A stretch of 64,000 nt of DNA. It comes from Limnohabitans sp. MORI2. Its GTDB lineage: Bacteria; Pseudomonadota; Gammaproteobacteria; Burkholderiales; Burkholderiaceae_C. Position numbers and translations under genes: made by a program. The stretch spans positions 62,001 to 126,000 of the forward strand of contig NZ_AP027058.1 of assembly GCF_027925025.1 (NCBI RefSeq), read 5' to 3'. Below, piece by piece: positions 52,081 through 60,225 of the stretch (position 1 is its first letter; each line of letters starts with the position of its first letter). The notes beneath the pieces are model-generated. The model was not told the origin of the DNA. It was given only the letters and a program-made list of their open reading frames with translations, and searched no databases.

Positions 52081-52108
52081 AAAAAAGGGGAGGGCAGTGC
52101 CCTCCCCC
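52081..52108 (-). terminator. Terminator-like hairpin between urtA and urtB
   Basis: On the minus strand a perfect 9-bp stem (GGGGAGGGC / GCCCTCCCC, 52087-52095 with 52099-52107) and a three-base loop are followed by six T residues (52081-52086). It sits 23 nt beyond the urtA stop and directly before the urtB starts. Partial termination would give more receptor mRNA than permease mRNA. Confidence 0.85.
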
Positions 52109-52131
52109 AAGTCAATCCCTCGGAGAAAGGT

Positions 52132-53406
52132 TTACTTCTTCACAGGCTCATCGGGCTTAGAAGCATTGCCTTCGATGAAGGGGCTCCATGGCTTGGCTTT
52201 CACAGGGCCTGGTGTTTTCCAAACCACGTTGAACTGACCGTCCGCCTTGATCTCGCCAATGAACACCGACTTGTGCAAGTGGTGGTTCTTCTCATCCATC
52301 TTGCTCACAATGCCGCTGGGTGCTTTGAAGGTTTGACCTGCCATGGCAGCGATGACTTTGTCGGTCTCGGTGGACTTGGCTTTCTCAACCGCTTGCTTCC
52401 ACATGTTGATGCCGATGTAAGTGGCTTCCATGGGGTCGTTGGTCAAAGGCTTGTCTTTGTGACCGGCGATGTTCTTGGCCTTGGCATAAGCCGCCCACTT
52501 CTTGATGAACTCATCGTTGGCAGGGTTCTTGATGGACATGAAGTAGTTCCATGCGGCCAAGTGACCCACCAAGGGCTTGGTGTCCACGCCGCGCAACTCT
52601 TCTTCACCGACAGAGAACGCAACAACGGGGACGTCTTTGGCTTTCAAGCCAGCATTGCCCAGTTCTTTGTAGAAGGGCACGTTGGAGTCGCCGTTGATGG
52701 TGGAGACCACGGCTGTCTTGCCGCCAGCAGAAAATTTCTTGATGTCCGCCACGATGGTTTGGTAGTCGCTGTGACCAAACGGTGTGTACTTCTCGTCGAT
52801 GTCCGACTCTTTCACGCCTTTGCTCTTGAGGTAAGCACGCAAAATTTTGTTGGTGGTGCGTGGGTACACATAGTCGGTGCCCAACAAGACCCAACGCTTG
52901 GCAGCGCCGCCGTCTTTGCTCATCAAATAGTCCACCGCAGGAATGGCTTGTTGGTTAGGTGCAGCGCCGGTGTAGAACACGTTTTTGCTGAGCTCTTCAC
53001 CTTCGTATTGCACGGGGTAAAAGAGCAAGCCGTTCATTTCTTCTACGACGGGCAACACCGATTTACGAGACACCGAAGTCCAGCAACCAAAGATCACAGA
53101 CACCTTGTCTTGGCCGATGAGCTGTTTGGTTTTCTCAGCGAACAAGGGCCAGTTGGAAGCGGGGTCGACCACCACGGGCTCAAGCTTCTTGCCCAGCACG
53201 CCGCCCTTGGCGTTGATTTCGTCGATGGCCATGAGCACGGTGTCTTTCAACACAGTCTCAGAAATGGCCATGGTGCCAGACAAGCTGTGCAGCACGCCCA
53301 CTTTGATGGTGTCTGCGGCCAACGCTTGTGGCGCTAAGACCAATGAGCCGACAGACAGCGCAGCTGCGGCGGCCAATGCTTTCAAATTTCCTCGACGATT
53401 CATCAT
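52132..53406 (-). CDS. urtA: Urea ABC transporter substrate-binding protein UrtA
   Basis: The 424-residue receptor has a signal peptide (possibly Tat-like RRGNLKALAAAA; LAPQALAADTIKVG cleavage) and the UrtA fold: VGVLHSLSGTMAISETVLKD, VIFGCWTSVSRKSVLPVVEE, NGLLFYPVQYEGEE and FYTGAAPNQQAIPAVDYLM. It binds urea in the periplasm and delivers it to UrtBC. Two adjacent ATG codons (53406, 53403) are possible starts. A matching sigma-54 promoter lies about 70 bases upstream, and a strong hairpin separates it from urtB. Confidence 0.96.
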   Translation of the reverse strand: MMNRRGNLKALAAAAALSVGSLVLAPQALAADTIKVGVLHSLSGTMAISETVLKDTVLMAIDEINAKGGVLGKKLEPVVVDPASNWPLFAEKTKQLIGQDKVSVIFGCWTSVSRKSVLPVVEEMNGLLFYPVQYEGEELSKNVFYTGAAPNQQAIPAVDYLMSKDGGAAKRWVLLGTDYVYPRTTNKILRAYLKSKGVKESDIDEKYTPFGHSDYQTIVADIKKFSAGGKTAVVSTINGDSNVPFYKELGNAGLKAKDVPVVAFSVGEEELRGVDTKPLVGHLAAWNYFMSIKNPANDEFIKKWAAYAKAKNIAGHKDKPLTNDPMEATYIGINMWKQAVEKAKSTETDKVIAAMAGQTFKAPSGIVSKMDEKNHHLHKSVFIGEIKADGQFNVVWKTPGPVKAKPWSPFIEGNASKPDEPVKK

Positions 53407-53474
53407 GGGGGTTCACTCCAAAAAATTAAGGGTTGTTCGGCGCTCGCTGTAGCGGTGCGCTTCGCGAGACCTAT

Positions 53475-53491
53475 CGCAAACCCTGTGCCAA
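53475..53491 (-). promoter_or_regulatory. Sigma-54 promoter for urtA
   Basis: On the minus strand the 17-mer TTGGCACAGGGTTTGCG matches the sigma-54 pattern (TGGCAC at -24, TTGC at -12) with GG and GC exactly 10 nt apart. The predicted transcription start is near 53464, giving a leader of about 58 nt before urtA. Nitrogen-limited activation by an enhancer protein such as NtrC is the expected control (family knowledge). Confidence 0.7.
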
Positions 53492-53520
53492 TTTGTGTAT
53501 CCCCTAGACCAACGATGACT

Positions 53521-53645
53521 GCCTATATATAGGCAAAGTAAGCGTGATTGAGTGGCACCATTTGAGGTCAAAAAAATAAAAATGCACCAGCCTGATGCGT
53601 GTCGATTCGCAAAGTTGTGCGCACCAAGACGGGGTGGCGCACCAA
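53521..53645. promoter_or_regulatory. Divergent urtA/ureA control region: palindrome and GCACCA copies
   Basis: The gap of 305 bases between urtA and ureA (53407-53711) holds a 14-base perfect palindrome GCCTATATATAGGC (53521-53534). It also holds GCACCA-type motifs at 53555-53560, 53584-53589, 53621-53627 and 53639-53645; the last two continue as GCACCAA, 18 nt apart. TGCACC-AGCCT-GATGCG (53583-53599) fits the NtrC enhancer rule TGCACC-N5-GGTGCA at 10 of 12 positions. Sigma-54 promoters flank this block on both sides. The 5-base spacing fits; binding is not shown. Confidence 0.5.
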
Positions 53646-53681
53646 AGCCAATGATTCAGGGGCTTAGGGCGATGTTGAAGA

Positions 53682-53697
53682 GGGCACGCATGTTGCA
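53682..53697 (+). promoter_or_regulatory. Sigma-54 promoter for ureA
   Basis: The 16-mer GGGCACGCATGTTGCA matches the sigma-54 pattern, with GG (53683-53684) and GC (53695-53696) exactly 10 nt apart and TTGCA at -12. The predicted start near 53708 is only about four bases before the ureA ATG at 53712, and no Shine-Dalgarno lies between. The ure operon may be transcribed with a leaderless first gene, or this match may not be the active promoter. Confidence 0.55.
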
Positions 53698-53711
53698 TAC
53701 TTCAAATCACT

Positions 53712-54014
53712 ATGGAACTCACACCCCGCGAAAAAGACAAGCTGTTGATCTTTACTGCTGCTTTGTTGGCCGAGCGCCGCCAAGCTCGTGGTCTGAAGCT
53801 CAACTACCCCGAGGCTGTTGCCCTCATTAGCGCTGCCGTGATGGAAGGTGCGCGCGACGGCAAGACCGTGGCGCAATTGATGAGCGATGGCCGCAATGTG
53901 CTCACCCGTGCCGACGTGATGGATGGCGTGGCCGAGATGATTCCCGACATCCAAGTCGAGGCTACGTTTCCAGACGGCACCAAGCTCGTGACCGTGCATC
54001 AGCCCATTGTTTGA
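53712..54014 (+). CDS. ureA: Urease gamma subunit
   Basis: The 100-residue protein is a near-textbook Ure[21 protein letters not shown] at the start, [39 protein letters not shown] and [20 protein letters not shown] at the end. It is the smallest of the three urease structural subunits. ATG 53712 has no recognisable Shine-Dalgarno. It begins the run ureA-small gene-ureB-ureC-ureE-ureF-ureG. Confidence 0.98.
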   Translation: MELTPREKDKLLIFTAALLAERRQARGLKLNYPEAVALISAAVMEGARDGKTVAQLMSDGRNVLTRADVMDGVAEMIPDIQVEATFPDGTKLVTVHQPIV

Positions 54015-54036
54015 TTTCACTTTTCGGACGTACACC

Positions 54037-54201
54037 ATGCAACGTTTAATTTCTCTTATTTCGCTCATGCCCGCTTGGGCCATGGCCCACGAAGGCCACG
54101 GCATCGAGGGTGCTTCGCACTACCACGCTACCGATGTGTGGGGCTTTGTGATCGCGTTGGCGGTCGGCGCCGCCATGTGGTGGATGGGTCGCAACAAGTA
54201 A
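54037..54201 (+). CDS. Tiny His-rich exported membrane protein between ureA and ureB
   Basis: The 54-residue protein has a signal-like N-terminus (MQRLISLISLMPAWAMA), then a His-rich stretch HEGHGIEGASHYHATD, one membrane helix (GFVIALAVGAAMWWMG) and a short basic tail. The start of the HupE/UreJ nickel permease family has a similar HPGHG segment, but those have about 190 residues, so this is either a short relative or an independent protein. Four His residues next to the membrane could bind nickel (inference). It lies 22 nt after ureA and 12 nt before ureB. Confidence 0.72.
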   Translation: MQRLISLISLMPAWAMAHEGHGIEGASHYHATDVWGFVIALAVGAAMWWMGRNK

Positions 54202-54213
54202 GGCGAGGCACGC

Positions 54214-54534
54214 ATGACACCCGGCGAACTCTTGATTGACGAGGGCGAACACACCCTCAACCCCGGCCGACGCACGCACACGTTGGTGGTGCAAAACGCC
54301 AGTGACCGCCCGATCCAAGTGGGCTCGCACTACCACTTTGCAGAAACCAATGCAGGCTTGCGCTTTGATCGTGTGGCTGCACACGGCATGCGTTTGAACA
54401 TTGCCTCTGGCACTGCGGTTCGCTTTGAACCCGGCCAACAACGCACGGTCGAGTTGGTCGACTTGAGCGGCGATCGTCAGGTGTTTGGCTTTCGCGGTTT
54501 GGTGAACGGTCCTGTGGACAAAGGAAGCAAGTGA
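54214..54534 (+). CDS. ureB: Urease beta subunit
   Basis: The 106-residue subunit has the UreB order: [60 protein letters not shown], and [20 protein letters not shown] at the end. It overlaps the ureC start in TGATG, so translation is coupled. Length is normal. Confidence 0.97.
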   Translation: MTPGELLIDEGEHTLNPGRRTHTLVVQNASDRPIQVGSHYHFAETNAGLRFDRVAAHGMRLNIASGTAVRFEPGQQRTVELVDLSGDRQVFGFRGLVNGPVDKGSK

Positions 54535-56276
54535 TGGCAACCATCGGCAAACGCGCTTACGCAGAGATGTTTGGCCCCACCGTGGGCGACCGCCTGCGCT
54601 TGGCAGATACCAACTTGGTGGTGGAAGTCGAACAAGATTTCACACTCAAAGCGGGCGGCTACGGTGAAGAGGTGAAGTTCGGCGGCGGCAAAACCATCCG
54701 CGATGGCATGGCGCAATCGCAGCGCACACGTGACGGCGCAGGCACAGGGCCACAAGCGGGCGGCGCGGTGGACACCGTGATGACCAATGCCCTCATCATT
54801 GACCACTGGGGCATTGTCAAAGCCGACATTGGCTTGAAGGGCGGTCGCATCGTGGCCATTGGCAAAGCGGGCAACCCCGATACACAACCGGGCGTGGACA
54901 TCGTCATTGGCCCAGGCACCGAGGTGATCAGCTGCGAAGGCAACATCGTCACTGCGGGGGGTGTGGACACGCACATCCATTTCATCGCACCGCAGCAAAT
55001 TGAAGAAGCGTTGACGAGCGGTGTGACCACTATGCTTGGTGGCGGCACAGGCCCAGCTACTGGCACCTTTGCCACCACTTGCACACCTGGCGCTTGGAAT
55101 ATCGAACGCATGTTGCAAGCGGCGGATGCATTTCCGATGAACCTCGGCTTCTTGGGCAAAGGCAATGCCGCTCTGCCCGATTCGCTGCACGAGCAGATCA
55201 ACGCAGGCGCGATTGGCCTAAAGCTGCACGAAGACTGGGGGACCACGCCCGCCGCGATTGACAACTGCTTGAGCGTGGCCGAGGCCACCGACACGCAGGT
55301 GGCCATCCACACCGACACGCTCAACGAATCGGGTTTTGTGGAAGACACGGTGGCCGCCTTCAAAGGTCGCACCATCCACACCTTTCACACCGAAGGTGCA
55401 GGCGGTGGCCATGCGCCCGATATTTTGAAAGTGGTGGGCGAGGCCAATGTGTTGCCCAGCTCGACAAACCCGACGCGTCCGTACACCGTGAACACGCTCG
55501 ACGAGCATGTGGACATGCTCATGGTGTGTCACCACCTCGACCCCGCCATTGCCGAAGACTTGGCCTTTGCCGAAAGCCGCATTCGCCGCGAGACGATTGC
55601 CGCCGAAGACATCTTGCATGACCTCGGTGCCATCAGCATGATGAGCAGCGACAGCCAAGCCATGGGCCGTGTGGGTGAGGTGATCATTCGCACATGGCAA
55701 ACCGCGCACAAGATGAAAGCGCAACGCGGTGCGCTACCAGGCGACACGGATCGTCATGACAACGCGCGTGTCAAACGCTACATCGCCAAGTACACCATCA
55801 ATCCATCGATTGCCCACGGCATCAGCCACGAAGTCGGCAGTGTAGAAGTGGGCAAGTGGGCCGACTTGGTGGTGTGGAAGCCCGCATTCTTTGGCATCAA
55901 GCCCAGCATCATTTTGAAAGGTGGCTTCATCGCCATGGCGGCGATGGGCGACCCCAACGCGTCCATTCCTACACCGCAGCCCGTGCACTACCGCCCCATG
56001 TTTGGAGCGTATGGCGGCGCGTTGCACCGTGGTTCGCTCACGTTTGTGTCGCAAGCGGGCATGGCAGCGGGCATCGGACAGAAGTTTGGTTTGAATAAAA
56101 CCTTGAGTGCCGTGAAGAACATCAGAAGCGTGGGCAAACGTGACATGATTCACAACGACTATGCGCCACGCATGGAAGTGGATGCCCAAACCTATGCGGT
56201 GCGGGCGGATGGCAATCTGCTCACCTGCGAACCTGCGCTGAGCTTGCCCATGACACAACGTTACTTCTTGTTCTAA
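54534..56276 (+). CDS. ureC: Urease alpha (catalytic) subunit
   Basis: The 580-residue subunit hydrolyses urea to ammonia and carbamate with a di-nickel site. The carbamylated lysine is Lys230 in [12 protein letters not shown]; nickel ligands appear in [13 protein letters not shown] and in [10 protein letters not shown] and [15 protein letters not shown]. The catalytic flap carries His333/His334 in [23 protein letters not shown] 54534 follows AAAGGAAG and overlaps the ureB stop by one base; a GTG one codon before is an alternative. The alpha subunit is about 10-13 residues longer than the usual 567-570. Confidence 0.98.
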   Translation: MATIGKRAYAEMFGPTVGDRLRLADTNLVVEVEQDFTLKAGGYGEEVKFGGGKTIRDGMAQSQRTRDGAGTGPQAGGAVDTVMTNALIIDHWGIVKADIGLKGGRIVAIGKAGNPDTQPGVDIVIGPGTEVISCEGNIVTAGGVDTHIHFIAPQQIEEALTSGVTTMLGGGTGPATGTFATTCTPGAWNIERMLQAADAFPMNLGFLGKGNAALPDSLHEQINAGAIGLKLHEDWGTTPAAIDNCLSVAEATDTQVAIHTDTLNESGFVEDTVAAFKGRTIHTFHTEGAGGGHAPDILKVVGEANVLPSSTNPTRPYTVNTLDEHVDMLMVCHHLDPAIAEDLAFAESRIRRETIAAEDILHDLGAISMMSSDSQAMGRVGEVIIRTWQTAHKMKAQRGALPGDTDRHDNARVKRYIAKYTINPSIAHGISHEVGSVEVGKWADLVVWKPAFFGIKPSIILKGGFIAMAAMGDPNASIPTPQPVHYRPMFGAYGGALHRGSLTFVSQAGMAAGIGQKFGLNKTLSAVKNIRSVGKRDMIHNDYAPRMEVDAQTYAVRADGNLLTCEPALSLPMTQRYFLF

Positions 56277-56285
56277 ATTTTTCTG

Positions 56286-56852
56286 ATGCTCATTTGTTCT
56301 AAATTGATTTCTGGCGGCCAAGGTTTGGCGACTGCTTTGCTCAAGCGTGCGCCCACGGTGGAGCTCGATTGGGACGTACGCCAAAAAAGCCGCTTTGATG
56401 CGACTGACAGCACAGGCCGCAGCTTGGGTGTGTTTTTGACGCGCGGCACTTTGGTGCGCGGCGGCGATGTGTTGGTGGCTGAAGACGGCTCGCTCATCCG
56501 TGTGGTGGCGGCACCGCAAGAGGTGTTGCGCATCACTGCCTGTGCGCAGCACGGCACCGCGTTTGACTTGACGCGTGCGGCTTACCACCTCGGCAACCGC
56601 CATGTGCCCATCGAGTTGCAACCCGATCACTTGAAGATTGAACCAGACCATGTGTTGGCCGATATGCTGCGCGCCATGCACATGACGGTGGTGACGGTGC
56701 ATGAAGCGTTTGAGCCTGAAGGTGGTGCGTACAGCAGCCATGGGCACTCACATGGGCATAGTCACGGCGAACACAGCCATAGCCATAGCCATGATCACAC
56801 AGATCGCTCTCACGGCCACGTGCACGGACCCAACTGCAAGCATGACCACTGA
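56286..56852 (+). CDS. ureE: Urease accessory protein UreE (nickel chaperone)
   Basis: The 188-residue protein has the UreE N-terminal domain ([24 protein letters not shown] segment, [20 protein letters not shown]) and the metal-binding core ([35 protein letters not shown]). The last 38 residues hold 15 histidines, beginning [15 protein letters not shown], and bind nickel. The stop overlaps the ureF start by 11 nt. The poly-His tail supports a nickel-storage role. Confidence 0.95.
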   Translation: MLICSKLISGGQGLATALLKRAPTVELDWDVRQKSRFDATDSTGRSLGVFLTRGTLVRGGDVLVAEDGSLIRVVAAPQEVLRITACAQHGTAFDLTRAAYHLGNRHVPIELQPDHLKIEPDHVLADMLRAMHMTVVTVHEAFEPEGGAYSSHGHSHGHSHGEHSHSHSHDHTDRSHGHVHGPNCKHDH

Positions 56853-57549
56853 CGCTGCCACTGCAGCGCCGTCTTCCACACCGGCGCTGATCCAACTCAT
56901 CTGGCTCGCATCGCCTGCGTTGCCCATTGGTGGCTTTTCGTACTCCGAAGGTCTAGAAGCTGCGATTGACCAAGGGATGGTGCATGACGAACACAGCGCA
57001 GCTGAATGGTTGATCGACCAGCTCCATCTCACACAATCCCGCGGCGACATGGCCGTGCTCGGGCAGATGATCGCGGCCTGGCAAGCGCAAGATCAGGCAC
57101 GCTTAGAAACTTTGAGCCAATGGGTACATGCCACCCGTGAAAGTGCGGAACTGCGTTTGCAAAGCGAGCAAATGGGGCGCTCCATGTTGGAGTGGTTGCG
57201 CAATCAAGATGCATTGGATGCCGACACCTTGGCGATGTGCAACCGTTGGGTGCCCACGTATCCGCTGATGTTTGCTTTGGCGTTGTCGCGCACAGGCGCA
57301 CCGATTGAACACTGCTTGCAGGCTTACGCCTTTGGCTGGTCCGAGAACATGGTGCAAGCCGCCATCAAAGCCGTGCCACTGGGTCAAAACTCAGGCCAGC
57401 GCATCTTGACCCAATTGGCCCAACACATCGCGTCTGCTGTCAGACATGCGCTGCGAGTGACGGACGACACACGGCAAGCCTTTTCTCCCATGCTGGCCAT
57501 TCTCTCGGCCCAACACGAAACCCAATACTCACGACTGTTCAGATCATGA
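56842..57549 (+). CDS. ureF: Urease accessory protein UreF
   Basis: The 235-residue helical chaperone shows [56 protein letters not shown] and [20 protein letters not shown], the UreF pattern. It gates GTP hydrolysis by UreG during nickel loading. The start ATG 56842 lies inside the end of ureE; a 47-codon upstream extension reads the His tail in another frame and is rejected. It is coupled to ureG by ATGA. Confidence 0.95.
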   Translation: MTTDAATAAPSSTPALIQLIWLASPALPIGGFSYSEGLEAAIDQGMVHDEHSAAEWLIDQLHLTQSRGDMAVLGQMIAAWQAQDQARLETLSQWVHATRESAELRLQSEQMGRSMLEWLRNQDALDADTLAMCNRWVPTYPLMFALALSRTGAPIEHCLQAYAFGWSENMVQAAIKAVPLGQNSGQRILTQLAQHIASAVRHALRVTDDTRQAFSPMLAILSAQHETQYSRLFRS

Positions 57550-58202
57550 AGCACTTACACAACATCGCACATCGCACCAAAAAATTGCCACCTCTGCGCG
57601 TGGGCATTGGCGGGCCTGTTGGCTCTGGCAAAACCACCTTGCTCGAAATGTTGTGCAAGGCCATGCGCGACACCTACGACCTCGTGGCCATCACCAACGA
57701 CATCTACACCAAAGAAGACCAACGATTGCTCACCATCAGCGGTGCGTTGCCCGCCGAGCGCATCATGGGCGTGGAAACCGGTGGCTGTCCGCACACCGCG
57801 ATTCGTGAAGATGCATCGATCAACCTCGAAGCCATCGACCGCATGTTGGTGGACTTTCCCGATGCCGATGTGGTGTTCATTGAGAGCGGTGGCGACAACT
57901 TGGCGGCCACCTTCAGCCCCGAGTTGAGCGACTTGACGATCTATGTGATTGATGTGGCAGCGGGCGAAAAAATCCCACGCAAAGGTGGCCCTGGCATCAC
58001 CAAGAGCGATTTGTTTGTGATCAACAAAACCGACTTAGCACCTCATGTGGGTGCCAATTTGGACGTGATGAAAGCCGACACCATTCGCATGCGCACCACA
58101 GCCAATGGCCTCAAGCCGTTTGTGATGACCAACTTGCGCACCCTCGATGGTTTGCAAGACGTGGTCAAGTTCATTGAGACCAAAGGGATGTTGGTGGGCT
58201 AG
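57546..58202 (+). CDS. ureG: Urease accessory GTPase UreG
   Basis: The 218-residue GTPase has the P-loop [15 protein letters not shown], the metal-binding motif [15 protein letters not shown] (Cys-Pro-His), [17 protein letters not shown] and [18 protein letters not shown]. It transfers nickel to apo-urease together with UreD and UreF. It is the last ure gene and starts inside the ureF stop by ATGA. The stop is followed by a MAPEG gene after 34 nt. Confidence 0.97.
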   Translation: MKHLHNIAHRTKKLPPLRVGIGGPVGSGKTTLLEMLCKAMRDTYDLVAITNDIYTKEDQRLLTISGALPAERIMGVETGGCPHTAIREDASINLEAIDRMLVDFPDADVVFIESGGDNLAATFSPELSDLTIYVIDVAAGEKIPRKGGPGITKSDLFVINKTDLAPHVGANLDVMKADTIRMRTTANGLKPFVMTNLRTLDGLQDVVKFIETKGMLVG

Positions 58203-58236
58203 GAATATCATCACGACCTATTCCATAGGAGGTGCG

Positions 58237-58641
58237 ATGCTAGTCATGACCGCTGTTTTCGCCAGTATCTTGGCGTTGATGTTCATCAAACTCTCGTTCA
58301 ATGTCATTCGGTTTCGTCGCAAGAACAAGGTGTCTTTGGGTGCCGGAGGCGTTGACGAACTAGAAAGGGCGATGCGCGCGCATGGCAACTTTGCAGAGTA
58401 TGTGCCCTTGGGTCTGTTTCTGATGGGAGCTTTGGAGCTCAATGGGGCGCCGTTAACACTGGTGGCTCTTTTGGGGGGCTTGTTGGTGCTAGGACGCTAC
58501 TTCCATGCCAAAGGCATCAATGAACCACCCCCTGAATTCACCAACCGCGTTCGAGGCATGAAGCTGACGTTCGCTGCACTCGGTTTGTCGGCCTCGGCCA
58601 ATCTCGCTTGGGTTGGCTATTTGGTTGTGACATCGATCTAA
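58237..58641 (+). CDS. MAPEG-family membrane protein
   Basis: The 134-residue protein has four hydrophobic segments: VFASILALMFIKLSFNVIRF, ERAMRAHGNFAEYVPLGLFL, GAPLTLVALLGGLLVLGRYF, and ALGLSASANLAWVGYLVV. The phrase RAHGNFAEYVPLGLF followed by LGRYFHAKGI is diagnostic of the bacterial MAPEG (glutathione-binding, YecN-like) family. SD AGGAGGT precedes ATG 58237. It converges on xthA with a 2-nt gap. Confidence 0.9.
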   Translation: MLVMTAVFASILALMFIKLSFNVIRFRRKNKVSLGAGGVDELERAMRAHGNFAEYVPLGLFLMGALELNGAPLTLVALLGGLLVLGRYFHAKGINEPPPEFTNRVRGMKLTFAALGLSASANLAWVGYLVVTSI

Positions 58642-58643
58642 CG

Positions 58644-59444
58644 TCACGATGCATTGAGCAGGCCATCGTATGCAATGGTGATGGGCGCGTGGTCTGAAAA
58701 CTTCTCACCTTTGTAAATCGACTCGGTGCGCGCCTTGGCCGCCACTCCAGGCGTGGCCAAGTGGTAGTCCAAACGCCAACCCACGTTGTTGGCGTAGGCT
58801 TGGCCTCGGTTGCTCCACCAGGTGTAGCAAGCGTCGGTGGTGTCTGGCTCTAACTGGCGGTACACATCTACTACGCCGCCCTCGCTCGTGAGTTTGGTCA
58901 TCCACGCGCGTTCTTCGGGCAAGAAGCCGCTGTTTTTCAAATTGCCTTTCCAGTTTTTCAGGTCCGCTTCTTTGTGCGCGATGTTGATGTCGCCGCACAG
59001 CACAAACTCGCGCTCAGCCTTGAGCGTTTGCAGATGCGGGTAGATGGCATCTAAAAACCGGTACTTCGCTTCTTGGCGTTCGGGGCCCGATGAGCCGCTG
59101 GGAAAGTAGCTGCTGATGATGGAGAGCTTGCGTTGTGGCGTGTCAAAGCGCAACTCCACATAGCGGCCTTCGGCATCGAACTCGCCACCATCAAAACCGA
59201 TGATCACATCGCTCGGCTCATGGCGGGTGTAGATGCCCACGCCCGAGTAGCCTTTTTTCTCGGCGTATTGAAAGTGGCCTTTTAGGCCCGCCAAGGTATC
59301 AAACGTCCCTTCGATGTCTGCGGCCTGGGCTTTGATTTCTTGGACGCAAATACAATCAGGGCTCGATTTGTCGATCCACGCCTCCACGCCCTTACGGGCT
59401 GCAGATCGGATGCCATTGAGGTTGAGGCTGGTGAGTTTGAACAA
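58644..59444 (-). CDS. xthA: Exodeoxyribonuclease III
   Basis: The 266-residue AP endonuclease/exonuclease has the family blocks: TSLNLNGIRSAARKGVEAWI, CVQEIKAQ with the catalytic Glu, GYSGVGIYTRHEPSDVI, FVLCGDINIAHKEADL, YTWWSNRGQAYANNVGWRLD with the catalytic Asp, and FSDHAPITI with the His. It repairs abasic sites. The start is TTG 59444; no in-frame ATG precedes it, and pyrE begins only 11 bases beyond on the other strand, so the promoter lies within pyrE. Confidence 0.95.
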   Translation of the reverse strand: MFKLTSLNLNGIRSAARKGVEAWIDKSSPDCICVQEIKAQAADIEGTFDTLAGLKGHFQYAEKKGYSGVGIYTRHEPSDVIIGFDGGEFDAEGRYVELRFDTPQRKLSIISSYFPSGSSGPERQEAKYRFLDAIYPHLQTLKAEREFVLCGDINIAHKEADLKNWKGNLKNSGFLPEERAWMTKLTSEGGVVDVYRQLEPDTTDACYTWWSNRGQAYANNVGWRLDYHLATPGVAAKARTESIYKGEKFSDHAPITIAYDGLLNAS

Positions 59445-59455
59445 GGATTTTCCCC

Positions 59456-60151
59456 ATGAGTAACAGTGCCGCGACCAACGACGTGTTGGCCCAAGAATTT
59501 GTGCAATTTTCGCTGGATTGCGGCGTGTTGAAATTTGGCGAGTTCAAAACCAAGGCGGGCCGCATGAGCCCTTACTTTTTCAACGCCGGTTTGTTTGACG
59601 ACGGCGCCAAGCTGGGCAAGCTCGCTGGTTTTTACGCGCAGTGCATTGTCAACAGCGGCATCGAATTCGACATGATTTTTGGTCCTGCCTATAAAGGTAT
59701 TCCTCTGGGTGCGGCGGTGTCCATCGAGCTGGCACGTTTGGGCAAAAACGTGCCCTTTGCCTACAACCGCAAAGAAGCCAAAGACCACGGCGAAGGTGGC
59801 AGCTTGGTGGGTGCGCCCCTCAAAGGCCGCGTGCTGATCGTGGACGATGTGATGAGCGCAGGCACGGCTGCACGCGAGTCCATCGCGCTCATCAAAGCCG
59901 CCGGTGCCACGCCGCATGCCGTGGCGATTGCGCTGGACCGCCAAGAAATGGCCACTGAAAAACAGGCCGATGGCACCACCCAAGATGTGCCCTACAGCGC
60001 CGTGCAATACGTGCGCGAGCAACTGGGCATGAGTGTGTGCACCATCGCCAAGTTGGAAGACTTGTTGGCTTACTTGGGCAAGCAGCCGGGTAATGCGATG
60101 GGCGAGCACTTGGCGCGCACGCAGGCGTATCGCGAGCGTTACGGCGTGTGA
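59456..60151 (+). CDS. pyrE: Orotate phosphoribosyltransferase
   Basis: The 231-residue enzyme catalyses PRPP plus orotate to OMP in pyrimidine synthesis. Family blocks are AGRMSPYFFNAGLFDDGAKL, FGPAYKGIPLGAAVSIELAR, PFAYNRKEAKDHGEGGSLVG with the catalytic flexible loop, and the PRPP motif VLIVDDVMSAGTAARESI. ATG 59456 lies 11 bases from the divergent xthA start. A stem-loop follows the gene at 60180-60203. Confidence 0.97.
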   Translation: MSNSAATNDVLAQEFVQFSLDCGVLKFGEFKTKAGRMSPYFFNAGLFDDGAKLGKLAGFYAQCIVNSGIEFDMIFGPAYKGIPLGAAVSIELARLGKNVPFAYNRKEAKDHGEGGSLVGAPLKGRVLIVDDVMSAGTAARESIALIKAAGATPHAVAIALDRQEMATEKQADGTTQDVPYSAVQYVREQLGMSVCTIAKLEDLLAYLGKQPGNAMGEHLARTQAYRERYGV

Positions 60152-60179
60152 TCTGAAGCGCCACATGCGCTTTTGCGTG

Positions 60180-60203
60180 AGCGTCTATTTTTTAATAGAC
60201 GCT
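60180..60203 (+). terminator. Stem-loop after pyrE
   Basis: A 10-bp perfect stem AGCGTCTATT / AATAGACGCT (60180-60189 and 60194-60203) with a TTTT loop is followed by only three T residues. It is a plausible but weak terminator between pyrE and the downstream lipoprotein gene. Confidence 0.6.
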
Positions 60204-60225
60204 TTGAATCGCAATGGAGGCCACG

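Noticed and set aside
52060..53337. A 425-codon open frame on the plus strand opposite urtA
   Set aside because: It is antisense to a fully recognised gene, has no homology-like motifs and results from codon bias in the opposite frame.
55734..56747. A 337-codon open frame opposite ureC and ureE
   Set aside because: Antisense shadow; the low-complexity His-rich reading comes from the coding strand and no domain is visible.
60214..60225. ATG 60214 as start of the lipoprotein
   Set aside because: It overlaps the GGAGG that serves ATG 60226.
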